DNA of 64,000 bases from Sphaerolaimus hirsutus (Eukaryota; Nematoda; Chromadorea; Monhysterida; Sphaerolaimidae), in NCBI GenBank assembly GCA_964036195.1, contig OZ038450.1, positions 16,742,701 to 16,806,700 on the forward strand, in the 5' to 3' direction. Position numbers and translations under genes: made by a program. Positions 50,641 to 61,490 of this stretch are shown one piece after another (positions within the stretch are counted from its first letter, which is position 1; each line of letters starts with the position of its first letter). The notes under the pieces are model-generated. The model made no database searches. It was not told the DNA's origin and saw only the letters and a list, made by a program, of their open reading frames with translations.

Positions 50641-51204
50641 GTATTGATCACGGAGGCAAATTTTTTGGCTACTAGCTCCTGAACCTCCGCCCCCCCCCCA
50701 AATCGCCTATCTATCTATCTGTTCTAGCATGAACAAATGGAAGCTCTTACATTAAAAATGCTTAAAAAATAATGAAAACAACAACCAATGGTAAAGTGTG
50801 TGTGAAAGTGTGATGGAATGGCGCCATGGCGCTGGCGCCCTTTAATGGCGCCAAAGGGCTCAAGAGCCATGGCGCCATTGGCGCTTGGCGCCCTTTTCTC
50901 TGGCGCCATATGGCGCCTGGTGCCATTATTTCGCATGGCGCCCTTGGCGCTTGGCGCCATTTTTGCTGGCGCCTATATGGCGCCCGGCGCTATTGTTTTG
51001 GATAAAATTCCATGAATAAATGTGACCAAATAGGAAATTTTTTGGACATTTCATCGTAGCTCGTTACACAAAGACGTCAATGTACCGTATTTCCTTGAAA
51101 TACCACCCTCGAATTAACCCCCGGCCCTCGAAATACCTCCAGATTTTTTCGAGCTGAGTAAACAATAGCCCCCTCCCTTAAATACATCCGCCTGGAAAAA
51201 AGTT
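50641..51204. mobile_element. GGCGCC element and fragments
   Basis: 50815-51000 is a dense run of GGCGCCATGGCGC and GCGCCCTTGGCGC palindromic units beginning TGATGGAATGGCGCC. 51082-51180 is a CCGTATTT-family left end. 50650-50730 is a CAGCTATCTATC fragment. Confidence 0.75.
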
Positions 51205-51870
51205 TAGTCGGCAGACATGATATTATACAGGTTTGGTCCACTTATGTTTCCCTTCGCTGAGCGTCAATGAAATTCAACATCTTACTGAACAGCGAAGTGC
51301 GATACATCTTAAATACGGTAGAAAAACGGTGCACAGTGGGTCGTGAATATGTCAATATCATATCATATCAGACATATCATTCTACAAAATTGGAAAGTTA
51401 TATTTTGTTCTTGTAGAGCGAACGAGAAATGAATTTAGTAAAAAAGAAAATATAAAGATAGTAAGAAGGAAAATAAAAATGTGCTGTTCTTTACGCACTC
51501 GTTTACTCCAATTTTTGTGCCGATAGGTGCTGCAAATTTTTGATTATACTTTTACCTACGTTAAATCTAATTCATATTTAGAAAAGTTACACGCTATCGA
51601 TTCATTTTGACGAAAACTTGTTACGTTAAAAATTTTGAATTCAGAAAACGTTCCCGCTTTGTATTTATTCAGATCCAGACGACGCTTGGATGGCATCATG
51701 CCAAAAAACTCAACTACACTTTGACGGGGGTTTGAATTGTGCGGGCACAATTGAATAGTTTCATTCCGTATATGCGTAAGCACGAGTCACCAAAACAGAG
51801 TTCTACGGGTTGGATACAGCGTGCATGATATGACATGCGACTCATTGTATAGTATCATGTCTGCCGACTA
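51205..51870. mobile_element. 666-bp element with TAGTCGGCAGACATGAT ends
   Basis: TAGTCGGCAGACATGATATT at the left, AGTATCATGTCTGCCGACTA at the right. The ends resemble those of the palindromic MITEs (CGGCGGACAT), but the interior is not self-complementary. It may be closer to the autonomous parent. A minus-strand frame at 51556-51783 inside has no recognisable transposase motif. Confidence 0.82.
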
Positions 51871-52300
51871 TACATCATGTACACAATGTACATGAAATAC
51901 CCCCCGGGGAGTGATTGTTTCAGAGTGAGAATTTTGAGGGGGGTGGCGGGTTAAACGGGGGTATTTCGTGGGGCGGGGGCTTATTATTCCGCCAGAAATT
52001 TTTTGAACTCTCAGTACTAATTTGTTGTTTGTAACGTACGCAGACATAGGAAAATGCAATAATAAGCACCATGTATAGGAGTGTATAGACTTATTAAAGT
52101 GTGTAGATGGTACAAAACCTGTTCTAACGTAACATAATCATTGTTTTTTTACGTATGTTCTGCATTGGCCGGATCACAAACCGCAGCTATAGTAATGTAT
52201 GTTCCCTTTGCACACAATTAGGGGGGGGTATTTATTTCATAGTATAGATTTTGAGGTGGGTATTTCGAGACAGGTGGTATTTCGAGGAAATACGGTAGTT
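51871..52300. mobile_element. CCGTATTT-family element, decayed ends
   Basis: CCCCGGGGAGTGATTGTTTC and G-rich block at 51900-51980, the conserved core 52018-52190, and GAGGAAATACGGTA at 52277-52290. Confidence 0.8.
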
Positions 52301-52990
52301 TCTGTTTCCATCTATGCTGATATAAATGTAGATATGGGTATCCTTTTTTATAACTTTTATTACCAGTTTTGGGTGTGTATGTAAAAGCCCATCTTTACTA
52401 AGATGTCTCAAAAATTTATGGGGAAAACTACCCCTCGAATAAATCCCACCCCCTTGAAATGCTCACTCAAAATTTGCACTCTGAAAAAAAACCTATGGGT
52501 ATTTTGAGGAAATACAGTATTGATTTATGTATTTATTTATTAGGAATTTTTTCTCTTATTATGTTATTCCTAGATAATTCTGCTCAGGCCATGTAAATGT
52601 GCACTGTTAAAATCAATATTACGCCTTAGATTTTGATTATAAATATTACCAGTATTATTTTCTGTTCTCAACTATTGCTTATTGTTTGACTAGGACTCGG
52701 TTCTATATTTTTCTTTTTTGAATTTTATTATTCTACGCCCGTGACTTGTAGAGCCAGCAGTGGTACGTGTGTTAAGTATAGCTGCGATGTAAATTGGCAG
52801 CCATTTTTTAATTGCAAACATGGTGTACCTTATTACAGATGGGGGTGTCGAGTGGGGGTGCTTTTTTCCCCAGCTCGCTCAGACCTGGGGGTATTTCGAA
52901 TGGGGGTTGCTTCAAGGGGTATTTGAAGGAAATACAGTAACATACTGCTCTTCTAAAAATGCTTCTGTTATGATTTAGGTACATGCTGAA
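52301..52990. other. No gene recognised
   Basis: 52430-52520 and 52830-52940 carry weak C-rich and G-rich blocks of the CCGTATTT kind. The remainder is AT-rich. Confidence 0.5.
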
Positions 52991-53410
52991 ATAGTGACGT
53001 TTATCGTTGGTGCCATTTTAGCACCCAGCGCCATTTTGGCACCCGGCGCCATTTTTTCTGGCGCCCGGCGCTATTTTTTCAGATGGCGCCATGGCGCCAT
53101 TTTCTCTGGCGCCCTTTGGCGCCTGGCGGCATTTTTCCTGGGCTTTTCCATCACTAGTGTGAAAGTGCACGCTTGCATGCAAAAAAATTGCTAAATACAT
53201 AATGCATAAGTACTAAAAATTATGGCTGATGTTTTTTTCAAAGGTGTTTTCAATGCCTGTGTTTTTTAAATGAGATTTTTCTGTATAAGGTTGTAAAGGT
53301 TAAAAAACACTGGCCATCCTGAGTGAGTTGACAGAAATCACCACTGTAACCCTATCCCATGGCTCTATATCTGTTGTATGGTTATACATAACATCACAAA
53401 ATACTGCCAC
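52991..53410. mobile_element. GGCGCC element and partial AAAGCGC-type core
   Basis: 52995-53157: GCGCCATTTTGGCACCCGGC units ending TTTCCATCACTAG. 53160-53400: GCATAAGTACTAAAAATTAT, CCTATCCCATGGCTCTATAT and ACATCACAAAATACTGCCAC follow the order of the core at 9540-9880. Confidence 0.7.
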
Positions 53411-53463
53411 AAAATACACCCTCCCCCCAACAATTTCACCTTCGATTTTGTTTTCTCCCAAAA

Positions 53464-53811
53464 ATGTCCATAAACTGTTTTATATTTACTTACATTGCTG
53501 GCGACATGATTCGCTATGCTGTCTATATAAACGCCGGAAATCTTAAAGAAACACGCCGTGCAAAAATGTGCAATACTTTGAAAATTGCGTCATCCTGTAT
53601 AAATATGCAGATGGATCTGGATGGGCGGCACAAGTTCATTTTGCGCTCAGGGATCAGCATGGACAAGCCGACGGCGCACAACGCAAACCTCACGCCAGGA
53701 ACGCAGTTGTGTGGATGCCGCGGCCCCAGTCGAAGCTGCACCGGCTCAACAAATGGCTTTGCAACGTTGTGTGGCACGAAGCCAGCAAATGGCATGCACC
53801 AGTGTGAGTGA
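53464..53811 (+). pseudogene. Coding-like segment open in several frames
   Basis: From 53505 one + frame reads MIRYAVYINAGNLKETRRAK. From about 53600 another + frame reads AQVHFALRDQHGQ and SKLHRLNKWLCNVVWHEASK. Each looks more protein-like in its own half, as if a frameshift lies near 53615. A good donor (gtgagt) follows at 53803. A minus-strand frame is also open. No family recognised. It could be a frameshifted exon or transposase relic. Confidence 0.35.
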
Positions 53812-54398
53812 TGTGCCGAATTTTGTTTGAGCTCTCTGGGGAGCGGATTGGGTACGGAGCCCGGCGAACGGGAGGGGCGCCCCCCCAATTCCTGTAATAG
53901 CATAGTGGGGCCATGGCGCTGGTGGTAGCACATGAAACCGTGTAAACGCTGCAGAACGGGTTTTTGCCGCGTAATCGACTTTTCCAATAAGCTGGATGAG
54001 TTTGCGTCGACAAATTACACACTATCGTATTTCCTCGAAATACCCCCCGGTATATTTTCCCGTATTTTAGACCACTGTGTGTGCCAATATTGGTGAAAAC
54101 AACTGGCAGGTCAGTCTGTTGATAAAAATTGGCTCTGTATCTTTATTGTCATACTTTGGACTTTGAACCCAAGTGCAGTTATTCAACATTCAACAATGGT
54201 GTAGTGAATGAGCGACATAAAATACGATAGTAGTGAGTAGTTCGATGTATAAAATACATAAAAATGTTCTTAAGCGTGGTCATGGCATATATATTGACAT
54301 GACGGCGGCATGGTTGGCCGCCCGATATAATTAGGCGGTTTGCTACAAGCGAAAGAAGTGCCAAGGGGCTTTCATTTCTGCTTTGGCCCAGATGCCAC
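53812..54398. repeat. Fragments and unassigned sequence
   Basis: 53836-53915 is a fragment of the CAGGGACGTA family (CGGAGCCCGGCGAACGGGAG). 54030-54060 is a CCGTATTT-like C-block. The rest is unassigned. Confidence 0.5.
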
Positions 54399-54790
54399 GA
54401 CTAGTGATGTGAAAAGCGCTAGAGTTTTGGCGCCGAGCGCCAAAAGCGCCATGGCGCTTTTCACATTGCGGCGCCAATGGCGCCAAACGATTTTAGCGCC
54501 AAGCGCCAAAATCGCCATGGCGCTTTTCCAGACCGTAGCGCCAAGCGCCAATGGCGCCAGAGGACAATGGCGCCAAGCGCCAATAGCGCCAGCGCCAAAA
54601 ATTTCTGTACATGTACATCAATGTTTAAAGTTACATGGTACGTTGCATATGGATCGAATTGGATGCTCAATACACAAAGCTGTCCCTCTACTTGATGAAT
54701 GAAACTGCGTGAAAATTAGTGCAAAAAAATTACTCGCAGTGAATGCAAGTGCCGTATATCCTCAAATTGGGACAAAATACCTCGAAAATC
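54399..54790. mobile_element. TAGTGATG element with GGCGCC arms, copy A
   Basis: TAGTGATGTGAAAAGCGC, then GCGCCAAGCGCCAAAA units, then a core (ACATCAATGTTTAAAGTTAC, CTCTACTTGATGAATGAA) ending in CCGTATATCCTCAAAT. 63089-63440 repeats the whole order at high identity. Confidence 0.85.
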
Positions 54791-54953
54791 GCTTCGAGTT
54801 AGATAGCTGCCGATTTGGGAGGAATAGATAGAAAGCTGAGCGGCCCGGGGATAGATAGATAGCTTGAGGGTTTGGGGCGGGGGTTACCGTGGGGAAAAAT
54901 AGTTGTGATATGATAGTTAGATTGTTTTTAACGTGTACATTCAGCATGCTATA

Positions 54954-55386
54954 TACCGTATTACCTCGAAATACCCCCAGGGGGTTTATTATTTCGCCAG
55001 CAAAATTTGAGGGGGGGGATAATTCGAGGGGGGGTTTATTCGAGGGGGGGTCTATTATTTCGCCAGAAATTTTCGGAAATTCCCCATACGCAGACGTAGA
55101 AAAATCGAACAATCACATAGATTTATATGTGTTTATAGGCATATATTACTGTATATACACAAAAACCCTTCCCTAACGTCACTTAATCATCAGTGTTAAC
55201 GTGTGTTCTGCATAGTACAGATCACAAACTGCGGTATTTGTCATGTAATTACGTTCACGTTACACTCAATTTTAGGGGGGGGTATTTCGAGGGGGGGGGG
55301 TTATTATTTCCTCAGCCGAAATTTAGGGGGGGGGTATTTCGAGGAGGGGTTAATTCAAGGGGGGGATAATTCGAGGTAATACGGTA
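54954..55386. mobile_element. CCGTATTA-family MITE flanked by TA
   Basis: TA-CCGTATTACCTCGAAATA...CGAGGTAATACGG-TA. The arms have GGGGGGATAATTCGAGG units. The core contains the GTTAACGTGTGTTCTGCAT phrase common to this family. Confidence 0.87.
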
Positions 55387-55835
55387 GGTAGTTTCAGTAG
55401 GTTACTCTTTTAAAGCAAGTAAAGTTGTGCTATTTATATTAAAATTATGAAATTTGGATGTGTGAAGCATAATCGTTAGGTGATAGAAAAATTGGATAGA
55501 ACAAAAATAACAATCATCTCATATTTTTGATGGCATTTTTGATGCCACCTATCGAAATCGTACACAGATGGTATGGCGCTTTTTTGGCGCTTTTTAAAGT
55601 GTGAGCGCCAAGCGCCAATGGCGCCACGGCATTATAGCGCCAAGCGCCAAAAGCGCCATGGCGCTTTTGGAGGTCTCGGCGCCAAGCGCCAATGGCGCCA
55701 CTGCAAAAAGGCGCCAAGCGCCAATGGCGCCACTGCAAAAAGGCGCCAAGCGCCAAAAGCGCCATGGCGCTTTTTGGTTTGGCGCTAGCGTCAAGCGCCA
55801 GCGCCATGGCGCTTTTACATCACTAGCCACGACAC
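55387..55835. mobile_element. AT-rich stretch then GGCGCC element
   Basis: 55387-55570 is AT-rich without features. From 55572 to 55830, GCGCCAAGCGCCAATGGCGC units in facing orientation end TTTTACATCACTAG. No core remains. Confidence 0.8.
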
Positions 55836-56260
55836 CTTGACATCACACACGCAAAATGAGAAAGTTATAAATTATTAGGTACTTGTAATTAGGTATATAC
55901 TCCAGCGACTTTACACCTTGCGGGTGTGGTTCACGCTGGATGCGTGCCAATGACACTTATTTAACACGTGAAATTTACATAGAAAGTTGGCAAAATTACG
56001 TGCTTTGATAACGTTACACTTTAACATATTCACAAGAATAAATTTTCTAATCATTTTACAACAACCGCATGCTTTAATTATCATTGGCACGCTTCCAAAT
56101 TAATACATAAATCAGTGCGAGTGCAGAGTGTCAAGTCCGCCGAGTATACTCGGCGAACTGTATTCTATGCATTTTTCCGAATGAAACACTCGATAAGGAC
56201 GTCATCATTAATAAAATACACATAGTAAAAAACGAAAAAATGATTTCGGGAATGAAATAT
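55836..56260. other. Fragments resembling MITE ends
   Basis: TATACTCCAGCGACTTTACA at 55898 and GTCCGCCGAGTATACTCGGC at 56131 are ends of palindromic MITEs. The sequence between (GTGCCAATGACACTTATTTA) resembles 18600-18770. Probably a composite of decayed copies. Confidence 0.55.
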
Positions 56261-56440
56261 ATATTTGGCAGACATCACACTTAGTATGGGAACCTCTGAA
56301 TAATAAACCAAAAATTATACAGTTTTTCATCATAATAATTCACATTTACTATTGAATGATTATTTACGAAATTTATCACAAGATATTATTCATTAAATTA
56401 TGGTAGGATTCTGCACCTACTTTGCGGTCCGCCGAGTATA
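56261..56440. mobile_element. Palindromic mariner-like MITE, copy 4
   Basis: TATTTGGCAGACATCACACT...GCGGTCCGCCGAGTA-TA, with a deletion in the left arm (CCTCTGAATAATAAACC). Confidence 0.85.
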
Positions 56441-56592
56441 CGTTGTTTGTACTCGGATTCGACATCTACTTTTTTAAATATTTTTAGTTTTTGTGAAAGT
56501 GCATAAAATACGTGTTCTGCTCGCGCGTTATCGGCCAAAACATACCGTATTTGCTTGAATAGTTCCCCCTGAATAAATCCCACCCTTAAAGC

Positions 56593-57120
56593 GGGAATTA
56601 GAGCTCAGCGTCGATTCGACGTGAAATGATGACGTGAAATGTTGTCGTGAAATTAATTAAACGAGTGTGGATCATGCTACGGGTCTACAATTTTCTAAGG
56701 ATAATATATGAATCAATACCTTAATCGTGTCCAATACTGAGTGTTATCAGCCACAACTAGAGCGAATTGAAAAATTCAATTTTTATCATTTCACGTCATC
56801 ATCATTTCACGTCACAGTGTCAGGGAACAACTTGACATTTCACGTCAGACTATTGCAAGCAGCAGTCTGACGTGAAATGTCAAGTTGTTCCCTGACACTG
56901 TGACGTGAAATGATGATGACGTGAAATGATAAAAATTGAATTTTTCAATTCGCTCTAGTTGTGGCTGATAACACTCAGTATTGGACAGATTAAGGTATTG
57001 ATTCATATATTATCCTTAGAAAATTGTAGACCCGTAGCATGATCCACACTCGTGTAATTAATTTCACGACAACATTTCACGTCATCATTTCACGTCAAAT
57101 CGACGCTGAGCTCTAATTCC
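56593..57120. mobile_element. 528-bp near-perfect palindrome with CACGTCA motifs
   Basis: GGAATTAGAGCTCAGCGTCG at the left is the reverse complement of CGACGCTGAGCTCTAATTCC at the right. The halves match over about 255 bp with very few differences around a 14-bp centre (56851-56864). Each half carries four or five copies of TGACGTGAAAT. No TIR-type family partner elsewhere in the window. Confidence 0.95.
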
Positions 57121-57509
57121 GGCCTAAGAGCTTTGATCAATTTGTTGTGCCTAATTTTAGCAAAGCACGTTATTGTGTTAATGATGCAGATTTCGTGAAA
57201 TGGCGTGATCGAAACAGGCTCGAAAATTTTGATGAAGTAATAATCCCCCCTCGCATAGTCCCCCCTCAAAAAAGTCTGAGGAAGTAATAATCACCCAGGG
57301 GGATTTTTCAAGCAAATACGGTAAGTGATTCTGAGCGCATAGTTTCGGTCCGCCGATTATTATAGTTGAATATCGACAGTTTCTCACCAAAGCTTTTATT
57401 GCTCCGGACAATGTTTTAAACAAAAATAGGTAGACTGACAAATTCGGAAAATGTTTACGAAATGCAAAATAGCAGTAAAATTGTATATTAAGCCAGATCA
57501 TCAAGGGAG
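57121..57509. repeat. Fragment of an element with GGGGGATTATTTCAAGC ends
   Basis: 57240-57320 has CCCCCTCGCATAGTCCCC and CAAGCAAATACGGTA. Same kind of right end as at 5590 and 7865. The rest is unassigned. Confidence 0.6.
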
Positions 57510-58818
57510 TACCGTATTTCTTCTAATAGAAGAATGCCGTTTTATTGGAGGTGCCATTCTATTGAGAGAATTCCACTTTTCATCCCATACGGTTGTCAAG
57601 CTCAAGGTTTTCATGCTGGACTATGCCACTTTACTAGCTAAGTGTGACACTTTACTTGCTGCTCTAGTGTGCCACTTTTCATCCAAACTGTGTCACTTTA
57701 CTTGCTGTAAGTATGCCACTTTTCAAGCCAAACGTGAGTATTTTGTGCTACTTTACTAGCTAATTGTGATGTTTTACATGCTAATTTAATGTGCCGTTTC
57801 TCATCTAAAGTACCTATGCTTTTTGCTTGCTGTAGTATTCCACTTTACCAGCCAAAGTTTTGCCATCCAATTTATTTGTATAGGGTCTTTTCACATGCGG
57901 TAAGATGATACACTTAATCCAAAACAGACATTTCTGTACCTGTACTTGTAGAATCTGCTATACCAGCAATTTAATGGGAATTTGATGATAATCTAAAACT
58001 GAAGTGATAGAAAATCAACTATATTTCAATTAATTATTTGGCACATTGAAAATATTCAATTAATTATTTGGCATACTTGGCAAGAAAAATGATACGTAAA
58101 TTTTACATGGGAAAATGGTATTATGCAATTACAAAAACCTGATTCACTGATTCAGACTGAACACTGATTCACAAAGTGAAAAATGCTCATTATGCCAAGT
58201 TTTTAAGACACTCACCTGTTCCATTTTTGTCCATGTTATGCTTTTCATGGTGCCGCTCACTCAACTATGGCACTCGCTTTCTCCACTTGAGTGTTTTACA
58301 TCGTGCCGCGTTATAGTCGGTTGAAATCTTTGATTTCACCTCTGGTGCGCATGGAAATGCCGCATCTGGTACTTTTTTAACGTGTGCATTTGGAGCATGG
58401 TAATATGATGCAAACAATTACTGTGGCTTGTAAACTGTGATACTTTGGCGCGTAAACTGGTATACTTTTGTATGAAAAGTTTCTTATTTTTTTGGTATGT
58501 CTAGGGCTTGAAAACTGTAATACTTTGGGCATGTAAACTGGCATACTCTGGCATGACAAGCGTCACACTAATTCGGCAAGTAAAAACATGTCTAGGGCTT
58601 GACAACCATATGTTTTGGCAAGTAAAATGGAGTATTTTACATTTAAACGTGAGCTTGACAACCGTTTGGGATGAAAAATGGAACACACTCATTCTATTGG
58701 AGGTGCCGTTCTGTTGGAGGTCCCGTTCTATTGTTGGCTGCCGTTTTATTGGAGGTGCCATTCTATTGGAGGCTGCCGTTCTATTGGAGATATGCTGTTC
58801 AATTGGAAGAAATACGGT
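57510..58818. mobile_element. 1.3-kb TA-flanked element, TTCTATTGGAGGTGCC family
   Basis: TA-CCGTATTTCTTCTAATAG...GGAAGAAATACGG-TA. Subterminal units GTTTTATTGGAGGTGCC (left) and CCGTTCTATTGGAGG (right, same motif but in the same sense). Inner arms repeat GTGCCACTTTACTAGC on the left and GTAAACTGGCATACTT on the right, which pair. No transposase frame. Confidence 0.85.
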
Positions 58819-58917
58819 AATCGAATGGCTCTATTTGATTTACACATGTGTAAGGTTACACATTTACACTGTCAAGTTCAAACTTCCCTTGATAATTCCA
58901 TTAAAATATTCACAGGA

Positions 58918-59363
58918 CAAGGACGTAGCCAGGGGGGGGGCGGGGGGGCGGCCGCCCCCCCCCCTTCCCGGGCCGGACCAAAAAATGTGCCAGAAATGGC
59001 ACTTTCAGACGACGATTTTGTCGACAGTTTGAAAAAATTTTGCGCGCAAGCGCGCATTCACCCTTCACAACATATCTTTTTTGCTGACCAGTCTCCGCGG
59101 CCTAAAAACCAGTGAAAATGGACTCAATTTCTGTCCATGTCGCTGTATATGCCTGTAAAATACAGACGTATACTGCTGTTTTAGCTCCAATGCCAACGCC
59201 AGTGGCGCCATGGCGTGGCGCCTACGAATGGCGCCAGCGCCACGGCGCCATTCCCCTACAACAGGGGTAAAATTTTAGGGGGGGGGGGGGCGCCGCCCCC
59301 CCCGTTCGCCGGGCTCCGTATACAATCCGCCCCCCCCGCTCAAATATCCTGGCTACGTCCCTG
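58918..59363. mobile_element. hAT-like MITE with CAGGGACGTA ends, copy 3
   Basis: CAAGGACGTAGCCAGG...CCTGGCTACGTCCCTG with a perfect 8-bp duplication TCACAGGA (58910-58917, 59364-59371). Interior as in 32612: G/C-rich arms, TTTTGCGCGCAAGCGCGC, and a GGCGCC palindrome. Confidence 0.94.
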
Positions 59364-59477
59364 TCACAGGAATATCTAAAACCTTATTGATATGTAATTT
59401 TTGATAACGGAAAGACAAATGTTCCGAATTTGAACTCAAGTTGTCATCAAAATCACTAAACTCACGCAAAATTCCGT

Positions 59478-59690
59478 TTAGAGCCAGCAATTCGCATCTG
59501 GGTGCCTTCGTTTGTAATCAGCTTCAATGTACCAATAATAATGCCAGAGGACGTAGCACAGAAAGTAGTTGGCTGAGGTGCCGAAATAAAACAGAGCCAC
59601 CAGGCAGGTCAGCTCCCAATTGTTGGTCACGTCAATTACAGCCATGAGCATTTTGTCGGCGGTTGCAATCGATAGCACAATTAGACCGGG
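59478..59690 (-). CDS. Candidate 3' exon of a membrane protein (minus strand)
   Basis: On the minus strand an open frame ends at TAA (59480-59478). It reads ADKMLMAVIDVTNNWELTCL, VALFYFGTSANYFLCYVLWH and YYWYIEADYKRRHPDANCWL. The middle 20 residues are a good membrane span, followed by a basic tail. The acceptor is unclear: no AG precedes the frame within 50 bp, so the start is open. It probably belongs with the exon at 60840-61008, although the joining phase is unproven. Confidence 0.5.
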   Translation of the reverse strand, partial: PGLIVLSIATADKMLMAVIDVTNNWELTCLVALFYFGTSANYFLCYVLWHYYWYIEADYKRRHPDANCWL

Positions 59691-60120
59691 TCGAGTTGTT
59701 TCCAGGGGTTATGTTTGCCCGATTGTTTTTAATTTGATCACTGAAATTAAATTTGTCTCTGTGTTCTTTTTGACAGTATATTTTGAAATTCATCAGATAT
59801 AAAAATTTGTTACTTGGTGTCGTCGGCAGCGAAATTTATTTCATATAGATTTTATCGTAAAGCTCCAGTTCCAATGTTTCAATATACCGTATTTACTCGA
59901 AAAATTCCCCCGGGGAATTATTTTTTCATCATACATTTTTGAGGGGGGAACTATTCAAGTCAGGGAATTATTATTTCCTCAAGAATTTTCACGTTTCCGT
60001 CACACAACATAAACATGTACGAATCGTAGTGCAGAGTCCTTTGCATCCTTACACACCGAATGTGCTGCATTTGTATTAGATGAATCAAACGAAACACTGC
60101 TACTTTGTACCTTAACTCAG
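59691..60120. mobile_element. CCGTATTT-family left half
   Basis: TA-CCGTATTTACTCGAAAAA at 59885 with GGGGAATTATTTTTTC arms and the core phrase CATCCTTACACACCGAATG. No right end follows. If the flanking minus-strand exons are one gene, this lies in its intron. Confidence 0.7.
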
Positions 60121-60839
60121 CAGACATGTAACGAGTCAGCTTTCCTTCTTTTATGTATTTACGAGTAAGATATGTCTCAAATTAGAATTTGAACGGACGG
60201 ATTCCGTTCGATTCACAGTTTATTTAAACCGATTTAACTTTCAAATGTGAAAAATAAATGGATTAAGCACGGATATCAATATACAGAGTCGGAAAGCTAG
60301 ATATCTCGCTCAAACAGTGCTGACTAATTCCTCCGGAAAAGTTTGAATGTGATAGATATCCTGTATGTTAACTTGGTACGCGTCAGGTAACGTATTATAC
60401 GCACGAGGTGAAAGACGCAGGATTTACGTTCGTGTCACTCATTATAGCTTTGAAATACAATAAAGATACTAGAAATGATCGCAAGTGTGTCAACTAGTGT
60501 GCGGGCCGCCATTTGCGATATCTTCCGGTCGATTTATCGCATTCAACAGCCATACTTATCAGTGACGCGAAGATAAAACATGCGTTTCTCACTCTCATTT
60601 GTCTGAAACGCAAGGCACTTGGACGTGGGCCAAAATCACATGTGACCCTATCGTTAGTTACCGCACTCGTACAAAAATATCTTAGACCACCGACTTCCAT
60701 AATGTCCGCCGAGTTTTACCTATGTTGGATTTCTGAATATTTCAGATGGATACACCCTTGAAAAACCCCACATTTCTCGCAAACACATTTACATGCATTC
60801 CAAAAACGACTGGCACCGGGCGAACAACTGCAAAGCTAC
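60121..60839. other. No gene recognised; possible intron
   Basis: 60484-60500 carries GTGTCAACTAGTGTGCGG, an end of the fold-back at 22150. The 60494-60761 frames on both strands have no support. Confidence 0.5.
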
Positions 60840-61008
60840 CAAAACAGTAGACATTGTGCATGATGAGCACCGGGTACAGGTACAAGGGGTGCGGCGGGTG
60901 CCGCATCCAGGGCACCGCGAGCAAAGTCACAAGGCACAGCGCCTGCACGGCGCAGCACAGACAGCGCATGTAGCCCCCGTCCAGGTAGTTCGCCATGCAT
61001 TTTGTCAC
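60840..61008 (-). CDS. Exon of a multi-pass membrane protein (minus strand)
   Basis: Minus-strand acceptor cacag after a C9 pyrimidine run, donor gtagct, 56 codons plus one base. Reads VTKCMANYLDGGYMRCLCCA, a hydrophobic VQALCLVTLLAVPWM, then RHPPHPLYLYPVLIMHNVYC. GC-rich and cysteine-rich, two likely membrane spans. I do not recognise the family. Confidence 0.65.
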
Positions 61009-61117
61009 CTGTGGGGGGGGGGGGCGGAGTTCAGAGGCTTCCAAAGGGATCAATCGCTAGTTCAAAGGCTACATTCATACATTGTTTTTGAGGTAACACC
61101 GGCTTTATGTACACTCA

Positions 61118-61280
61118 GTGCCAGTCCCGCACTCTGTAAGGTGTAAAATGTCATACAAATTTGACAACTGACAAAGGCAAGACAAAGTGTCCAAATTTCA
61201 GTAACCAAATTTTTTATTTGAAGTGACATTTTACACGACATTTGAGTTTACACTATACTTAGTGCGAGACTGCCCCGGGT
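61118..61280. mobile_element. Fold-back with GTCCCGCACTCTGTAAG ends
   Basis: AGTGCCAGTCCCGCACTCTG at the left, TAGTGCGAGACTGCCCCGGG at the right, inner arms GTGTAAAATGTCATAC / TGACATTTTACACGAC. Same variant as 26173. Confidence 0.8.
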
Positions 61281-61490
61281 TTTTAAGCAACATGATTTAC
61301 AAAAGCTTTCATGTTGTTTGATGAAGTATTTTTCGTGTTGTATTTTCATCAAAAATTCAGTGTAAATAATCACACTGGCGCCACGGCTAGCATTCCAAAA
61401 AATCACTTATTTTTTGGAAAATATATAAATATATTACTCCAAGTTTGGAAAAAATATAAATATATATAAATCACTCTAGGTCTTCAGAAA
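61281..61490. other. AT-rich stretch
   Basis: Repeats of AAAATATAAATATAT at 61415-61470. Nothing else recognised. Confidence 0.55.

Noticed and set aside
54340-54702. LAPSAKSAMALF-type frames, also at 50724-51015, 55514-55840 and 63040-63234
   Set aside because: Translations of the GGCGCCAAGCGCCA units of a transposon arm.
58508-59115. 174- and 145-codon frames across an element boundary
   Set aside because: They cross from the 57510-58818 element into the element at 58918, so cannot be a conserved gene. The repeated IGGAV segments come from the TTCTATTGGAGG units.
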